This document shows, piece after piece, positions 8,212 to 17,276 of a DNA stretch of 64,000 nucleotides. The stretch's first letter is position 1. Each line of letters opens with the position of its first letter. The stretch is from Halohasta salina (GTDB lineage Archaea; Halobacteriota; Halobacteria; Halobacteriales; Haloferacaceae): assembly GCF_024178165.1 (NCBI RefSeq), contig NZ_JAMZIE010000002.1, forward strand, positions 555,902 to 619,901. The letters run 5' to 3'. Position numbers and translations under genes: made by a program. The notes under the pieces are model-generated. The model saw only the letters and a program-made list of their open reading frames with translations, was not told the origin of the DNA and did not search any database.

Positions 8212-10414
8212 CCCGCTCGGTCCACGAACGCGGTGCGATCAGTTCGATCGGGTGTTTCGGCGGGCGGGTCAGGAGATCGTCGAGCTGTTCGAGACAGGAG
8301 GTCCCGCTTGCGACGACCGTGCGGTCTTCGGTCTCCGGCGTCGTGAACTCCGCGGCGAGTTCCTCGCCGACGGCTATACTCACGTCGTAGTAGTCCTCTT
8401 TGTAGCCGAAGCTGCCGGCCATCCCACAGCACTCGACACTGGAGGTGGCGACGTCGTAGCCGAGGTCTTCGAGGACCGTCTCGGTGTACTGGTCGACGCC
8501 GATGGTCCGCTGCTGGCAGTGGCTGTGGTAGGCGATCTGCTGGCCATCACCCCCACGGAGGGCCGTCTCGTCCCCGCCGTTTGCCAGCAGGCCGTAGACG
8601 TACTCGAAGACCTCGTAACTGTTCTCGGCGAGCCGCTCGTAGCTCTCGTCGTCGAGCAGTTTCCCGTACTCCCGCTGGAAGAGGGCGTGATCGCTGGGTT
8701 CGATCACGACGATGTCACGGCCGGCCGCCACGTGCGGTCCGAGGTCGGCGGCGACCGTTTCGGCGTAGCTCCGGGCCGTCGAGATCATCCCCTGTGAGAG
8801 CGGCGCGCGGCCGCTGGCACTCACGTCGGCCAGCCGGACGCGAACGTCGAGGGCTTCGAGAACCCGGACGGCGGCTTTCCCCCGTTCCACCTGCACGTGG
8901 TTGGTGTAGAGATCGGGAAAGAGGACGACCTCGCGGTCGGGGTCGGCGACCGACGGCCGGTCGGCCATCCAGTCTCTGAGCGTCTCTCGCTGGAACTGTG
9001 GGAGCTCTCGTCGCCGGTCGACGCCGGCGACCCGGTCGAGGAGCCGCCGGGAGAGGTCGTTGCTCGCCAGCCAGTTCGAGACGGGGGCGGTCGCGCTGCC
9101 GAGCCGGGCGAGCGTCGCGAAGTTGCCGAACAGCCGCTTGTCGAGATCGAGGCCCGCCGACTCCTCGTCCGGCATGAGGCCGTCGACGAGCCAGTCGAGT
9201 TCGGCGTCGGTGCCGCGGTTGATCCGGTCGCGGACGACCGTGTTGATCCACGGGATGTCGATCTCGACCGGACAGGCGTTCACACACCGCGAACAGCCCG
9301 TACAGAGGTCGTTGAACTCCCCAGCCGTGTCGAGGCCTTCGACGCCGGCCTCCCAGCCGGTTGCGATCCCACCGGAGTAGGTCTCGCCGCCGAAGGCGTG
9401 GCCGCCGAGCTGCTGGAAGTTCGCACAGGAGTTCGAACACGCCGAACACCGGATGCAGTACAGCGTCTCCCGGAGGTCCTCGTCGTCGCGCATCGCCATC
9501 CGCCCGTTGTCGATGAGCACGAGGTGGAACTCACGATCGTCGGCCGAGCCGAGTTCGTCGGTCTCGAAATCGAGTGTGGGCGAGTCAACTGGTGGGGTGA
9601 GCAACGACACGTAGGAGGTGATGTCCTGTCCAGTGCCCGAGCGCCCGATCAGTTCGATAAAGGGGCGGAGGTCCTCGACGGTCGGAATCACCTTCTCGAC
9701 GCCCGCGACGGCGATGTGGGTATCGGTTGCGGTGACCGTCTTCCGGGCGTTGCCCTCGCTCGTGACCAGCGCCATCGTTCCCGAATCGGCGGTGACGAAG
9801 TTCGCCCCCGTGACGCCGACGTCGGCCGCCGTGATCTTCTCGGCCAGTTTCCCGCGGGCGAACATCGTCAGGTCCTCGGCGGTTTCGAGCGGCTCGTCGG
9901 GGTCGAACTGTTCGTTGAACAGCTCGGCGATGCCCTCGCGGGATTTGTGGATCGCCGGGGCGACGATGTGCGAGGGGGCCTCGTCGGCGACCTGCAGCAC
10001 CCACTCGCCGAGGTCCGTCTCGACGACGTCGACGTCGTCGCCCGCCAGCGCCTCGTTGAGTTCGATCTCCTCGCTGGTCATCGACTTGCTCTTGACGACG
10101 CGTTCGCCGTCGACCTCGTCGACGACCTCGCGGACGTAGTCGTTGGCATCGGCGTCGTCGTCGGCGAGATACAGCGTCCCACCGTTGGCTTCGACCGCCT
10201 CTCGAAGCTCCGCGATGAGGTCGGGCAACCGGTCGATGGCGTCTTCCTTGATCGCACGGGCCTCGGATTTGAACTGTTCGTACTCTTCGAGCGTCCCGAC
10301 GGAGTCGTACCGCCCCTGATTGAACCCCTGTGTGTTCGCGGCGACGGCATCGCCCTCCGTTTCGAGGATGTGGTTGATGTGCGCTGCCTTACTGGTGGAT
10401 GAGTTCGTCGTCAT
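8198..10414 (-). CDS. LutB-LutA fusion, lactate utilisation iron-sulfur protein
   Basis: A 738-residue fusion of the two iron-sulfur parts of the LutABC/LldEFG L-lactate dehydrogenase complex, which oxidises lactate to pyruvate at the inner face of the membrane. Residues about 1-300 are a LUD domain (GVTGANFVTADSGTMALV). Two ferredoxin clusters follow (CIRCSACSNSC and CTGCSRCVNACPVEI, about residues 320-390). The C-terminal 270 residues are the cysteine-rich CCG module (SHCQQRTIG and VECCGMAGSFGY). Separate LutB and LutA proteins would add up to about the same length. The gene overlaps lutC by 4 bases. With lutC and the permease it forms a complete lactate uptake and oxidation set. Confidence 0.9.
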   Translation of the reverse strand: MTTNSSTSKAAHINHILETEGDAVAANTQGFNQGRYDSVGTLEEYEQFKSEARAIKEDAIDRLPDLIAELREAVEANGGTLYLADDDADANDYVREVVDEVDGERVVKSKSMTSEEIELNEALAGDDVDVVETDLGEWVLQVADEAPSHIVAPAIHKSREGIAELFNEQFDPDEPLETAEDLTMFARGKLAEKITAADVGVTGANFVTADSGTMALVTSEGNARKTVTATDTHIAVAGVEKVIPTVEDLRPFIELIGRSGTGQDITSYVSLLTPPVDSPTLDFETDELGSADDREFHLVLIDNGRMAMRDDEDLRETLYCIRCSACSNSCANFQQLGGHAFGGETYSGGIATGWEAGVEGLDTAGEFNDLCTGCSRCVNACPVEIDIPWINTVVRDRINRGTDAELDWLVDGLMPDEESAGLDLDKRLFGNFATLARLGSATAPVSNWLASNDLSRRLLDRVAGVDRRRELPQFQRETLRDWMADRPSVADPDREVVLFPDLYTNHVQVERGKAAVRVLEALDVRVRLADVSASGRAPLSQGMISTARSYAETVAADLGPHVAAGRDIVVIEPSDHALFQREYGKLLDDESYERLAENSYEVFEYVYGLLANGGDETALRGGDGQQIAYHSHCQQRTIGVDQYTETVLEDLGYDVATSSVECCGMAGSFGYKEDYYDVSIAVGEELAAEFTTPETEDRTVVASGTSCLEQLDDLLTRPPKHPIELIAPRSWTERVTRD

Positions 10415-10926
10415 GATCGGACAATAATTACGTGGACGGTTTTCGGTCCGTGTGCGCCCGTTACCAGTGCGCCCATATCGGCGGTCGCGCTGGGGCCGGT
10501 CGCGATGATCCCGCTCCAGTCGTCGTCGCGGAACTGATCGCCGAGCGTCGACAGCGCCGCCCCCATATCCGGCACGATGTCCGCCTCGCGGAGGACGGCG
10601 ACGTGCTGGTCGGCGAACAGGCTGACCGGCTCGACACCCGATTGGGTCGACGGGAGCACGATACTTCCGTAGTCGGCGACGCCGAGGACCGCCTCCGTCA
10701 CGCCGGTGGCAGCCGCATCGACCGCTGCAGGCGACAGCTCACGGTCGACCGACTCCGGGAGCGAGACTCCCTCGATCGACGGGTCGACGCCGACTGCTGG
10801 CGTCGCGGCGACCGCCTCGATCTCCGTTTCGACCCCGTCGATCCCCGTAATGGTCGACGAGACGCCGAAATCCTCGAGCCGGTCGACGAACCGGTCTGTT
10901 GTCGATGCTGTGCTAGTTTTGCTCAT
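10411..10926 (-). CDS. LutC/LUD-domain lactate utilisation protein
   Basis: A 171-residue LUD-domain protein equivalent to LutC/LldG, the third subunit of the iron-sulfur lactate dehydrogenase complex. The conserved stretch is in the second half: DYGSIVLPST, then a downstream segment with IATGPSATADMGALVTGAHGP. It overlaps the LutB-LutA fusion by 4 bases and is first in that two-gene unit. The upstream region carries a GGTGTGTAAT element that also appears in variant form upstream of the permease. Confidence 0.85.
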   Translation of the reverse strand: MSKTSTASTTDRFVDRLEDFGVSSTITGIDGVETEIEAVAATPAVGVDPSIEGVSLPESVDRELSPAAVDAAATGVTEAVLGVADYGSIVLPSTQSGVEPVSLFADQHVAVLREADIVPDMGAALSTLGDQFRDDDWSGIIATGPSATADMGALVTGAHGPKTVHVIIVRS

Positions 10927-10988
10927 ACAAATGGTCTATCATGGTGTGTAATTATTGTTTTGTTGTTGTCGGTGTCACTGAGTGAACA

Positions 10989-11270
10989 TCAGTCATCGAG
11001 TTCGACCATCGTCGCCTCCAGTTTCGAGACGGAGGGGAACTCGTAGCCGGGCGTCCCGAGTGCGTCCGCTTGCGACCGCCCGTAGGCGTCCTCGGCTGCA
11101 GGCTTGAAACGAACGAGCCGTCGCTCGTCGTCGACGACCAAGGCCGGTTCCGGGAACTGTTCGATCAACCCTGTGGACAGCTCACGCCGCCGGTCGCGTG
11201 CGGCCCGGAGCTGCTCGCGGCGCTTCTCGTCTGGCGGTACGTCTGCCTCTAGGTTGTCTCGAAACACCAT
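10989..11270 (-). CDS. PAS-like mini-protein in the lactate locus
   Basis: A 93-residue protein made of a basic/acidic helical lead (about residues 1-40) and the first half of a PAS fold: EQFPEPALVVDDERRLVRF followed by AAEDAYGR. There is no output domain. It lies between lutC and the lactate permease on the same strand, 62 bases before lutC, so it may be co-transcribed. ATG at 11270 is preferred because upstream in-frame sequence is Arg-rich. It could be a small regulator of lactate genes or a truncated sensor; the sequence does not decide. Confidence 0.6.
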   Translation of the reverse strand: MVFRDNLEADVPPDEKRREQLRAARDRRRELSTGLIEQFPEPALVVDDERRLVRFKPAAEDAYGRSQADALGTPGYEFPSVSKLEATMVELDD

Positions 11271-11664
11271 TTTGTTTCGTTTGTGTGGCGTCATCCCGGG
11301 TATCGAGGTGTTGAAACCCGATACGTCGATTCGATACCGGCTGCGATCCGTCTCCCAGCGCGATGAAGAGTGCCTCTGTGGAGTGTGGTGAGGGAGTATG
11401 GTGAGTGGAGTGTGGTGGGTTGTCGCCACCGGTTCGGTCCCCGAGTTGGGTCGGGGACCGCACCGACGGCGACCTGCTGGAGGCGGATCCCACCGACGGT
11501 GGCTCAGCGAACCGTGTTCGGCGCACCGGAACGGCGAGCCATGCAGCAAGCCCGTGTGTCGACGAGATCCGCTCGCCCGGCCATCCCGGAACGGTGGTGT
11601 AGGCTGCTCGCGGTTCGTTGTCCGAGGATATCGGAGAGGTGTGGACGTGCTTCCGTTCGCCTGC
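11271..11664. other. Intergenic region with GT-rich repeats and a strong hairpin
   Basis: No gene recognised. It contains an imperfect run of GTGTGGTG/GTATGGTG units at about 11379-11419 and a perfect 10-bp inverted repeat at 11435-11460. Possible roles are 3' processing of the permease mRNA or a structured RNA. Confidence 0.5.
11435..11460. terminator. Perfect 10-bp stem, 6-nt loop hairpin
   Basis: CGGTCCCCGA and TCGGGGACCG flank the loop GTTGGG. It lies about 200 bases downstream of the lactate permease stop. No T-run follows on the minus strand, so a simple archaeal terminator is not certain; an RNA-processing hairpin is equally possible. Confidence 0.35.
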
Positions 11665-13389
11665 TCAGAACACCCCCGGCGAGACCACGTAGACGAACAA
11701 CAGCGTCAGAAGGCCGGTCATCGTCGCGTAGTACGCCAGCGGGATCAGTTCGAGTCGGATGACCCGTCCCTCCTCGCCGACAAGGCCGACGACCGCAAGC
11801 GCGGCGACGACGTTGTGGATTGCGACGAGGTTTCCGATCGCACCACCGACCGCCTGAGCGCCGACGACGATCGTCCGCGAGACGCCCAGATCGGTCGCGA
11901 TGTTGTACTGGAAGGTCCCGAAGAGGATGTCACTGACCGTGTTCGAACCAGCGAGGAACGCGCCGAAGGCACCGACCAGCGCCGCAAAGAACGGGTAGAC
12001 GGCACCCGCGGCGTTGGCGGTTGCCTCCGAGAGAACGACCAGCATGCTGTCGATGCCGGCACTCTGGCCGGACTGAATCATGATCTGGACGGTCGCAACG
12101 GCGAATATGAGCGCGATCACTGCTGGGGTCACCTTTTCGGTCGACTCGATCCACGCGGCTTTGATCTCGGTGGTGTCCATCCCGTGGAGCGGGATCGTCA
12201 GTAGGTGGACGAACACGAAGATCGCACCGGGGAGATACAGCAGTGCGAAGTCGTTGCTCATCCCGGTCCCGAGGATGTCGGCCCACTCGAAGACGAGCGT
12301 CGACGTGAGGAAGGCCGTCAGCGGATCGATCACGCGTGTCAACACGAGCAGTCCGGCGAGGACGAGGTACGGCGTCCACGCACGTGGGAGCGACATCTGC
12401 TTCGAGTCGGCAGTCACGGTCCCGCCGTCGGTCGCGACGGCCACGTCACGACGGGTCGACTCGCCGGGCTGGATGTCACCGATCCAGTGATCCGGCCAGT
12501 CGGCTTTGGAGCCGAAGTCCCACGTCTCGTCGGGTTCGAGATAGCCCGCACGAAGCGCGGTCACGGTCACTGCCATGCCGACCATCGATCCGAACAGCCC
12601 CGGGAAGGTCGGTCCGAGGTACATGGCGGTCAGTATATACGGAACAGCGAACGAAGCCCACGCGAACATCGTCAGCGGCAGGACTTCCAGCGCCGGTTTG
12701 ATCGATCGCTCTTCGCCGAAGAAGCGGGTCATCATCGCGACGCTGATAAAGGGGAGCACCATGCCGACGATGACGTGGTGTGTGGCCGCCCATAGGCCGA
12801 TCTCGGCGACCCACTGTTCGACATTCATCCCTTCTGCGGCAACAGCTGCCGAAATCGGATCGGACGATTCGAAGATATCCTGCAGGCCGATGATGAGTGG
12901 CGTCCCGACGGCACCGAACGTGATCGCCATCAGGTTCCCCGTCAGTGCGACCACGACGGCCGCGAGTGGCGGGAATCCCAGGCCGACAAGCAGCGGGCCG
13001 ACGATCGCTGCTGGCGTCCCGAACCCGGCCGCGGACTCGATGAACGAGCCCATCAGGAACACGAGCAGGACGACCTGGACGCGTCGATCATCGCTGATCG
13101 CGGTGAACCCCGCGTTGATGACGTCGAACGCGCCGGTCTGCTTGAGCGTATACAACAGCAGTATCGCGCCGAAGACGATCCAGAGGATGTTGGTCGCGGT
13201 GATCGCCCCGTTGATCGACGACGCGAAGATCCACCGTGGAGTCATGCTCCAACCGAAGTAGCCGACCGCGGCGGCCACCACCCACGCGATCGGCATCGCG
13301 CGTGTTGCCGACCAGTAGCGGCCGATCATCAGAAACGAGATGACCGCCAGCGGCAACACGCCCAGAATAATCTGGGTCGACGTCGCCAT
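11665..13389 (-). CDS. lctP: L-lactate permease, LctP family
   Basis: A 574-residue integral membrane protein with about 13 hydrophobic helices, full length for the lactate permease family. Recognisable pieces include the early helices (PLAVISFLMIGRYWSA), the conserved ESAAGFGTPAAIVGPLLVGLGF near residue 120 and SNTVSDILFGTFQYN near the C-terminus. It imports lactate for the LutABC-type enzyme encoded just downstream. The start is supported by GGAGG eight bases before the ATG, unusual in this largely leaderless organism. A strong TATA box and a palindrome lie upstream, giving a 5' leader of about 75 bases. Confidence 0.92.
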   Translation of the reverse strand: MATSTQIILGVLPLAVISFLMIGRYWSATRAMPIAWVVAAAVGYFGWSMTPRWIFASSINGAITATNILWIVFGAILLLYTLKQTGAFDVINAGFTAISDDRRVQVVLLVFLMGSFIESAAGFGTPAAIVGPLLVGLGFPPLAAVVVALTGNLMAITFGAVGTPLIIGLQDIFESSDPISAAVAAEGMNVEQWVAEIGLWAATHHVIVGMVLPFISVAMMTRFFGEERSIKPALEVLPLTMFAWASFAVPYILTAMYLGPTFPGLFGSMVGMAVTVTALRAGYLEPDETWDFGSKADWPDHWIGDIQPGESTRRDVAVATDGGTVTADSKQMSLPRAWTPYLVLAGLLVLTRVIDPLTAFLTSTLVFEWADILGTGMSNDFALLYLPGAIFVFVHLLTIPLHGMDTTEIKAAWIESTEKVTPAVIALIFAVATVQIMIQSGQSAGIDSMLVVLSEATANAAGAVYPFFAALVGAFGAFLAGSNTVSDILFGTFQYNIATDLGVSRTIVVGAQAVGGAIGNLVAIHNVVAALAVVGLVGEEGRVIRLELIPLAYYATMTGLLTLLFVYVVSPGVF

Positions 13390-13447
13390 TACGGGCTCCT
13401 CCCTGCATTGGGGGTACGATCAACGAACTGCCGGTGCGACTCTGTCC

Positions 13448-13466
13448 ATGCCAGTAGTTGTGGCAT
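13448..13466. promoter_or_regulatory. Palindrome at the lctP transcription start
   Basis: ATGCCA-N7-TGGCAT is a perfect inverted repeat lying about 25 bases downstream of the lctP TATA box, overlapping the expected start of transcription. That position suits a repressor operator controlling the permease. Confidence 0.5.
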
Positions 13467-13488
13467 AGCAGCCCTATCTATTCTACAT

Positions 13489-13496
13489 TATTTATA
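13489..13496 (-). promoter_or_regulatory. TATA box of lctP
   Basis: TATAAATA on the minus strand, preceded by GGGG, is a near-ideal archaeal BRE/TATA. Transcription would start near 13465. Confidence 0.6.
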
Positions 13497-14743
13497 CCCC
13501 ATTAATCGTTTACCTCCCGATCGACCGCTACACTCGTGTGTAATAGACCGAAAACGGCTATTTCCAGACCGCTACCCGAGTAGCAGGCTTGCACGGTCGG
13601 AGGCCGAATACTGAACCGTCTGCTTCGTGGACGGCTCATACACTCGTATACACCCGCATTAACGTAGATTAACGCACACTTTCACACGTGTGTACACCAG
13701 TAAAGATGCACTAAAAAGTACGCCAGTGTACAAATATGCACACTACACCGGCGTTCGACGGCGATGGTAGTCTCGATCGAATGGGACCGTCGAGTGACGC
13801 CGCTGCTGCATGTCACCGATCGAGTCGACTGCTGTCCTCCAGTTTCGTCGTTCGGAATGGGACAGTACGAGATAGACAGCGGATTTTGGGACACTACTAT
13901 AGTTGTCCCACGCTTCGAGCCGACGGAGCGTCCCCGGCCGAAGGCATAGTCGCATGGATCCCGCGTTGCGGTGCCCGGTCCGTCGGTCGCCGTCGACGGG
14001 ATTGGGGAGATGATCGCTGGAGAGTCGAGGGCGGGTTCGAACAAACAGATCCGATACAAAACTGTGTGATCCGATCCAGTCGTCAGCAGTGTCTACTGGG
14101 CCCCTAAAAATATCTGCGAAACGAATGGTTCAACGTTACATCGTATAGCTGATGAGTTTGAGAACAGCATCGTTTTCTCGCGTGAAATCCCAGCCCGTTC
14201 GGTGACACGCGAGTGGTGACGAACGTGAGCGATCGGTGAGAAACAGTGCTTGAGACACGTCAGGTCCTCGTCGGCGTCGGCAAACCGTCTGGTCGAGTAC
14301 CGTGTTTGCGGTCACCTCTGGGCCGATATAGAGCAGTTCGTTCGCGGATCGACTGCAGCGTACCGCCAGCATGGTTCGTCGACGGGATCGCCTCACCACC
14401 CGCCACGTGCTCCGAACGCCTGCTGAAGCCGGACCGTCGATCGGTCTCGTGAGTCCGGATTCGAAGCGGTGAATCGATTGCCGTCGACGGTCAATTTATC
14501 AAAAACTCGAATAATATTCGAAAATGAGGCGTCAGGCGGAAAGCGCAGAATCCGACCCTCGCGAGATCCATCGGTGTCGTGTCTTGGTCCACGACTCCCA
14601 CCCGAGTTGGTCGACCCCACCGCTGCGGCGGTCGGTGTCGGGCAGCGGGCACTCGAAACCCAGTGCCCAGTGTTCGATCCGTCTCGGAACCCACCCGGAA
14701 GGTATGCTCACGAGGGAGACGGCGGCTGTGAGGCCGGAACGTC
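13497..14743. other. Long gene-free stretch with repeated TGTGTA motifs
   Basis: I see no convincing gene; open frames of about 120 codons on both strands lack family motifs. The left part holds several related elements: ACTCGTGTGTAA near 13531, ACTCGTATACAC near 13640, the perfect palindrome CACACGTGTG at 13683-13692 and CAGTGTACAA near 13724. A second AT-rich point has TCGAAT-AAT-ATTCGA at 14507-14521. It may be a regulatory region for lctP followed by decayed sequence. Confidence 0.45.
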
Positions 14744-15514
14744 TCAGAGGAGGCTCGAGAGGGCTTCCAGCGAGTCGACCACGTGATCTGCCGGTTCCGC
14801 CTCGAGACGTCGATCAGTTCGGTCGACCAGTCCCGTGAGTACGAGGACCGTCGTCAGCCCGGCACGTCGTCCCATTTCGATGTCGGTCTCCGGGTTGTCG
14901 CCGATCACCATACAGTCTGCCGGATCCGTCCCGAGTCGATCGAGACTCACCTCGATCATCGGATCGTGTGGTTTGCCACAGATCTGATCGGGGTCACGGT
15001 CGGCCGCATACCCGATCGCTGCGAGCAACGCACCACAGCCGGGAATCGTTCCCGTATCGGTGGGCACTTTTCGGTCCTCGTTGGTCCCGATGAACGTCGC
15101 CCCGGACTCGATTGCTCGGAGGCCGTGTGTCAGTGTCTGGAAATCGAACGATCGGTCTTTACCGACGACCAGAACGTCGGCCTCGGCTGGATCCGCAGTC
15201 AGTTTCGTATCGGTGTGAGCGAACTCCTGATCCAGCGCCGTCGAGCCGATCGTCGAGACCGTTGCTGTGGGGTACTCCCTGCTGACGTAGGTGGCGGTCA
15301 CCGATGCGCTTGTCAGGATGTCATCGACACTGGCCTCGATTCCGAGCGATGCGAGTCGCTCCTGGCAGGTCTCTCGTGTCTTTGTCGAGGAGTTCGTGAC
15401 GAATACGATATCAACCCCCGCATCCCGGAGCAGTTCGATACCCTCCCGGGCACCCGGAATGACGGTTTGCGATCTGTACACCGTTCCGTCGAGATCGATA
15501 ATGGCGCTCTCCAT
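14744..15514 (-). CDS. HAD-superfamily IIA phosphatase (NagD/PGP-like)
   Basis: A 256-residue cytoplasmic phosphatase. Motif I is IDLDGTVYR at residues 5-13, motif II FVTNSSTKT at about 48, and the C-terminal motif is GDNPETDIEMG followed by AGLTTVLVLTG. The C2 cap between them marks subclass IIA, which includes sugar-phosphate and 2-phosphoglycolate phosphatases. ATG at 15514 begins two residues before the motif I strand, as usual for the family. No operon partner is evident; the substrate is unknown. Confidence 0.88.
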   Translation of the reverse strand: MESAIIDLDGTVYRSQTVIPGAREGIELLRDAGVDIVFVTNSSTKTRETCQERLASLGIEASVDDILTSASVTATYVSREYPTATVSTIGSTALDQEFAHTDTKLTADPAEADVLVVGKDRSFDFQTLTHGLRAIESGATFIGTNEDRKVPTDTGTIPGCGALLAAIGYAADRDPDQICGKPHDPMIEVSLDRLGTDPADCMVIGDNPETDIEMGRRAGLTTVLVLTGLVDRTDRRLEAEPADHVVDSLEALSSLL

Positions 15515-15694
15515 TGTGGCTGAGTAGTCGTCGATTCTCCGAGGTCGACCCCCTGTGGAATCCACGTTACAGTCCCGTGTATCGATTCGGCTGATAAAAC
15601 GGATGGCATTTCGTGTGGACAGCAGGCGTGTACCTCGACGACAGTGAGACGAACGTTCTGGAGGCGGCTTCGAATCAGGGGTTGCAAAGCCGGA

Positions 15695-16831
15695 TCACGC
15701 CGGGTCGCTACGCTGCAGGACCACGGTGAACACACTCCCCTCGGGGTCGTTGTCGCCGGACTGCGTCCGGTTGCTTGCGGAAGGCCGTTCGGCTCTGTCT
15801 TCGAGGACGACCTCGCCGTCGTACATCTCGACGAGCGTGTCGACGAGATACAGACCGATCCCGGAGCCGGAGCTTTCGAGTCCCATCTCGCCGCGGCCGA
15901 AGATCTCGTCTTTCTGACTGTCCGGGATGCCCGGCCCGTTGTCGGCAACCGCCACCGACACGGTCTCGCCGTTGTCTGTGACGGTAACGGTGATCTCCGG
16001 TTCCGGCTTGTCGTTGTGGGTGACGGCGTTGTTCAAGAGGTTCCGAAACACCGACGACAGGAGGTCTGTCGCAACGACCTCGAGCCCATCGTGGAGGTCA
16101 CCCTCGACGGTGATCGTCGTGTTGTCGTACGCCGAGCGGGCCTTTTCGATTTCGTTCGTCAGGACGCTTTCGAGGTCGACCGGATGGAGTTCCGGCTCGC
16201 TGTCGCCTTCGAGCACATCGAGGAAGTCACCGACCGTCTCGGTGATGTTGGTGATGTGTTCGCCGGCGCTCAACATCCGGTCGAGATACGTCCGGCCCTC
16301 CTCGTCGACGTGGGCTTCGAGCCCGTCGCCCCACCCCAAGATCACGGCGACATCGTTGCGGATATCGTGGCGAACGACCTGATTCAACAGGGCCAACTCG
16401 GCGTTCCGCTGGCGGAGCTCCCGTTGCTGTTGTTCCCGCCGGATGGCATACCGGAGCGTCTGCTGGAGCAATCGAGGTGTCACGTCGTCCTTGACGAGGT
16501 AGTCTTGGGCCCCGTGTTCGACCGCGTCGATTCCGACGCGTTCGTCGTCGAGGCCGGTCATGACGACGACCGGGGCCGGCACACCGATAGCAAGCACTTC
16601 GTCGAGCGTCTCGACGCCGGAACTGTCGGGCAGCCCCAGATCCAAGAGGACGACGTCCACGTCCTCGGTGAGCGCAGTACGAGCGTCCGCGAGTCGGTCG
16701 ACGTGGTCGACGGTCGGTTTGTCGGCGTCGATGTTCGGCCAGGACTGTTCGGCGAGGTATTCCGTTATGAGGCGGGCATCGGCTGGATTGTCCTCGACGA
16801 GGAGGACGCGTGTGAGTGCTGTGTTAGTCAT
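15695..16831 (-). CDS. Receiver-histidine kinase hybrid
   Basis: A 378-residue soluble signalling protein. Residues 1-120 are an intact receiver: acidic pair in VEDNPAD, phospho-acceptor Asp64, and Lys114. Residues about 140-230 are the dimerisation domain with the phospho-histidine in VRHDIRND (His155), and 250-370 the ATPase (N box NNAVTHND, G1 DNGPGIPD, G2 GSGIGLYL). There is no membrane segment, so it probably relays phosphate received from another kinase. It is last in the 24192-15695 operon and its ATG overlaps the preceding receiver gene by 8 bases. Confidence 0.88.
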   Translation of the reverse strand: MTNTALTRVLLVEDNPADARLITEYLAEQSWPNIDADKPTVDHVDRLADARTALTEDVDVVLLDLGLPDSSGVETLDEVLAIGVPAPVVVMTGLDDERVGIDAVEHGAQDYLVKDDVTPRLLQQTLRYAIRREQQQRELRQRNAELALLNQVVRHDIRNDVAVILGWGDGLEAHVDEEGRTYLDRMLSAGEHITNITETVGDFLDVLEGDSEPELHPVDLESVLTNEIEKARSAYDNTTITVEGDLHDGLEVVATDLLSSVFRNLLNNAVTHNDKPEPEITVTVTDNGETVSVAVADNGPGIPDSQKDEIFGRGEMGLESSGSGIGLYLVDTLVEMYDGEVVLEDRAERPSASNRTQSGDNDPEGSVFTVVLQRSDPA

Positions 16832-17276
16832 TACTTGGTGATCGAGTGGCAGTCGCGATCCAGAAGTCGATGGTGGCGTGGATCATCCCGATGTAGTCGT
16901 CGGGATCCGCTGGCTTCGTGACGTAGGCGTTTGCTGATAGTTCATAAACGCGGTTGATATCCTCCGGGCTCTCCGAACTCGAGACGACGACAACGGGCAC
17001 GTCCGGAAAGGCGGTCCCGTTGCGGATCGTCTCGAGTAGGTCGAACCCCGATTTACCTGGGAGGTTCAGATCAAGCAGTATTAAATCCGGGTGGTGTTCG
17101 AGGGTATCAGCCCCCATGGCCGTGAGACGTTCGGCCGCCTCCCGACCACTGTTGATGACCTCCAGATCGATCGGATGCTCGGTAGCGTCGACACCCTCTC
17201 TGACCAACCGAGCGTCTGCCGGGTTGTCCTCGACAACGAACACACGCGGGATCGACGAGTTGGCTGGCTTACCCAT
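16824..17276 (-). CDS. Stand-alone response regulator (Rcp1-type receiver)
   Basis: A 150-residue single-domain receiver with all catalytic positions: VVEDNPAD at 14-21, phospho-acceptor Asp69 in LLDLNLPG, Ser99-101 and Lys121 in VTKPAD. Rcp1-type receivers are typical partners of phytochrome-like multi-PAS kinases; here the giant kinase gene overlaps its start by 8 bases. It probably shuttles phosphate between the giant kinase and the REC-kinase that follows. ATG at 17276 is used; TTG one codon upstream is also in frame. Confidence 0.88.
   Translation of the reverse strand: MGKPANSSIPRVFVVEDNPADARLVREGVDATEHPIDLEVINSGREAAERLTAMGADTLEHHPDLILLDLNLPGKSGFDLLETIRNGTAFPDVPVVVVSSSESPEDINRVYELSANAYVTKPADPDDYIGMIHATIDFWIATATRSPSND

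Noticed and set aside
13736..14107. A 123-codon frame in the gap between lctP and the HAD gene
   Set aside because: No motif, poor composition and no start signals; overlapping frames of similar length exist on the other strand.
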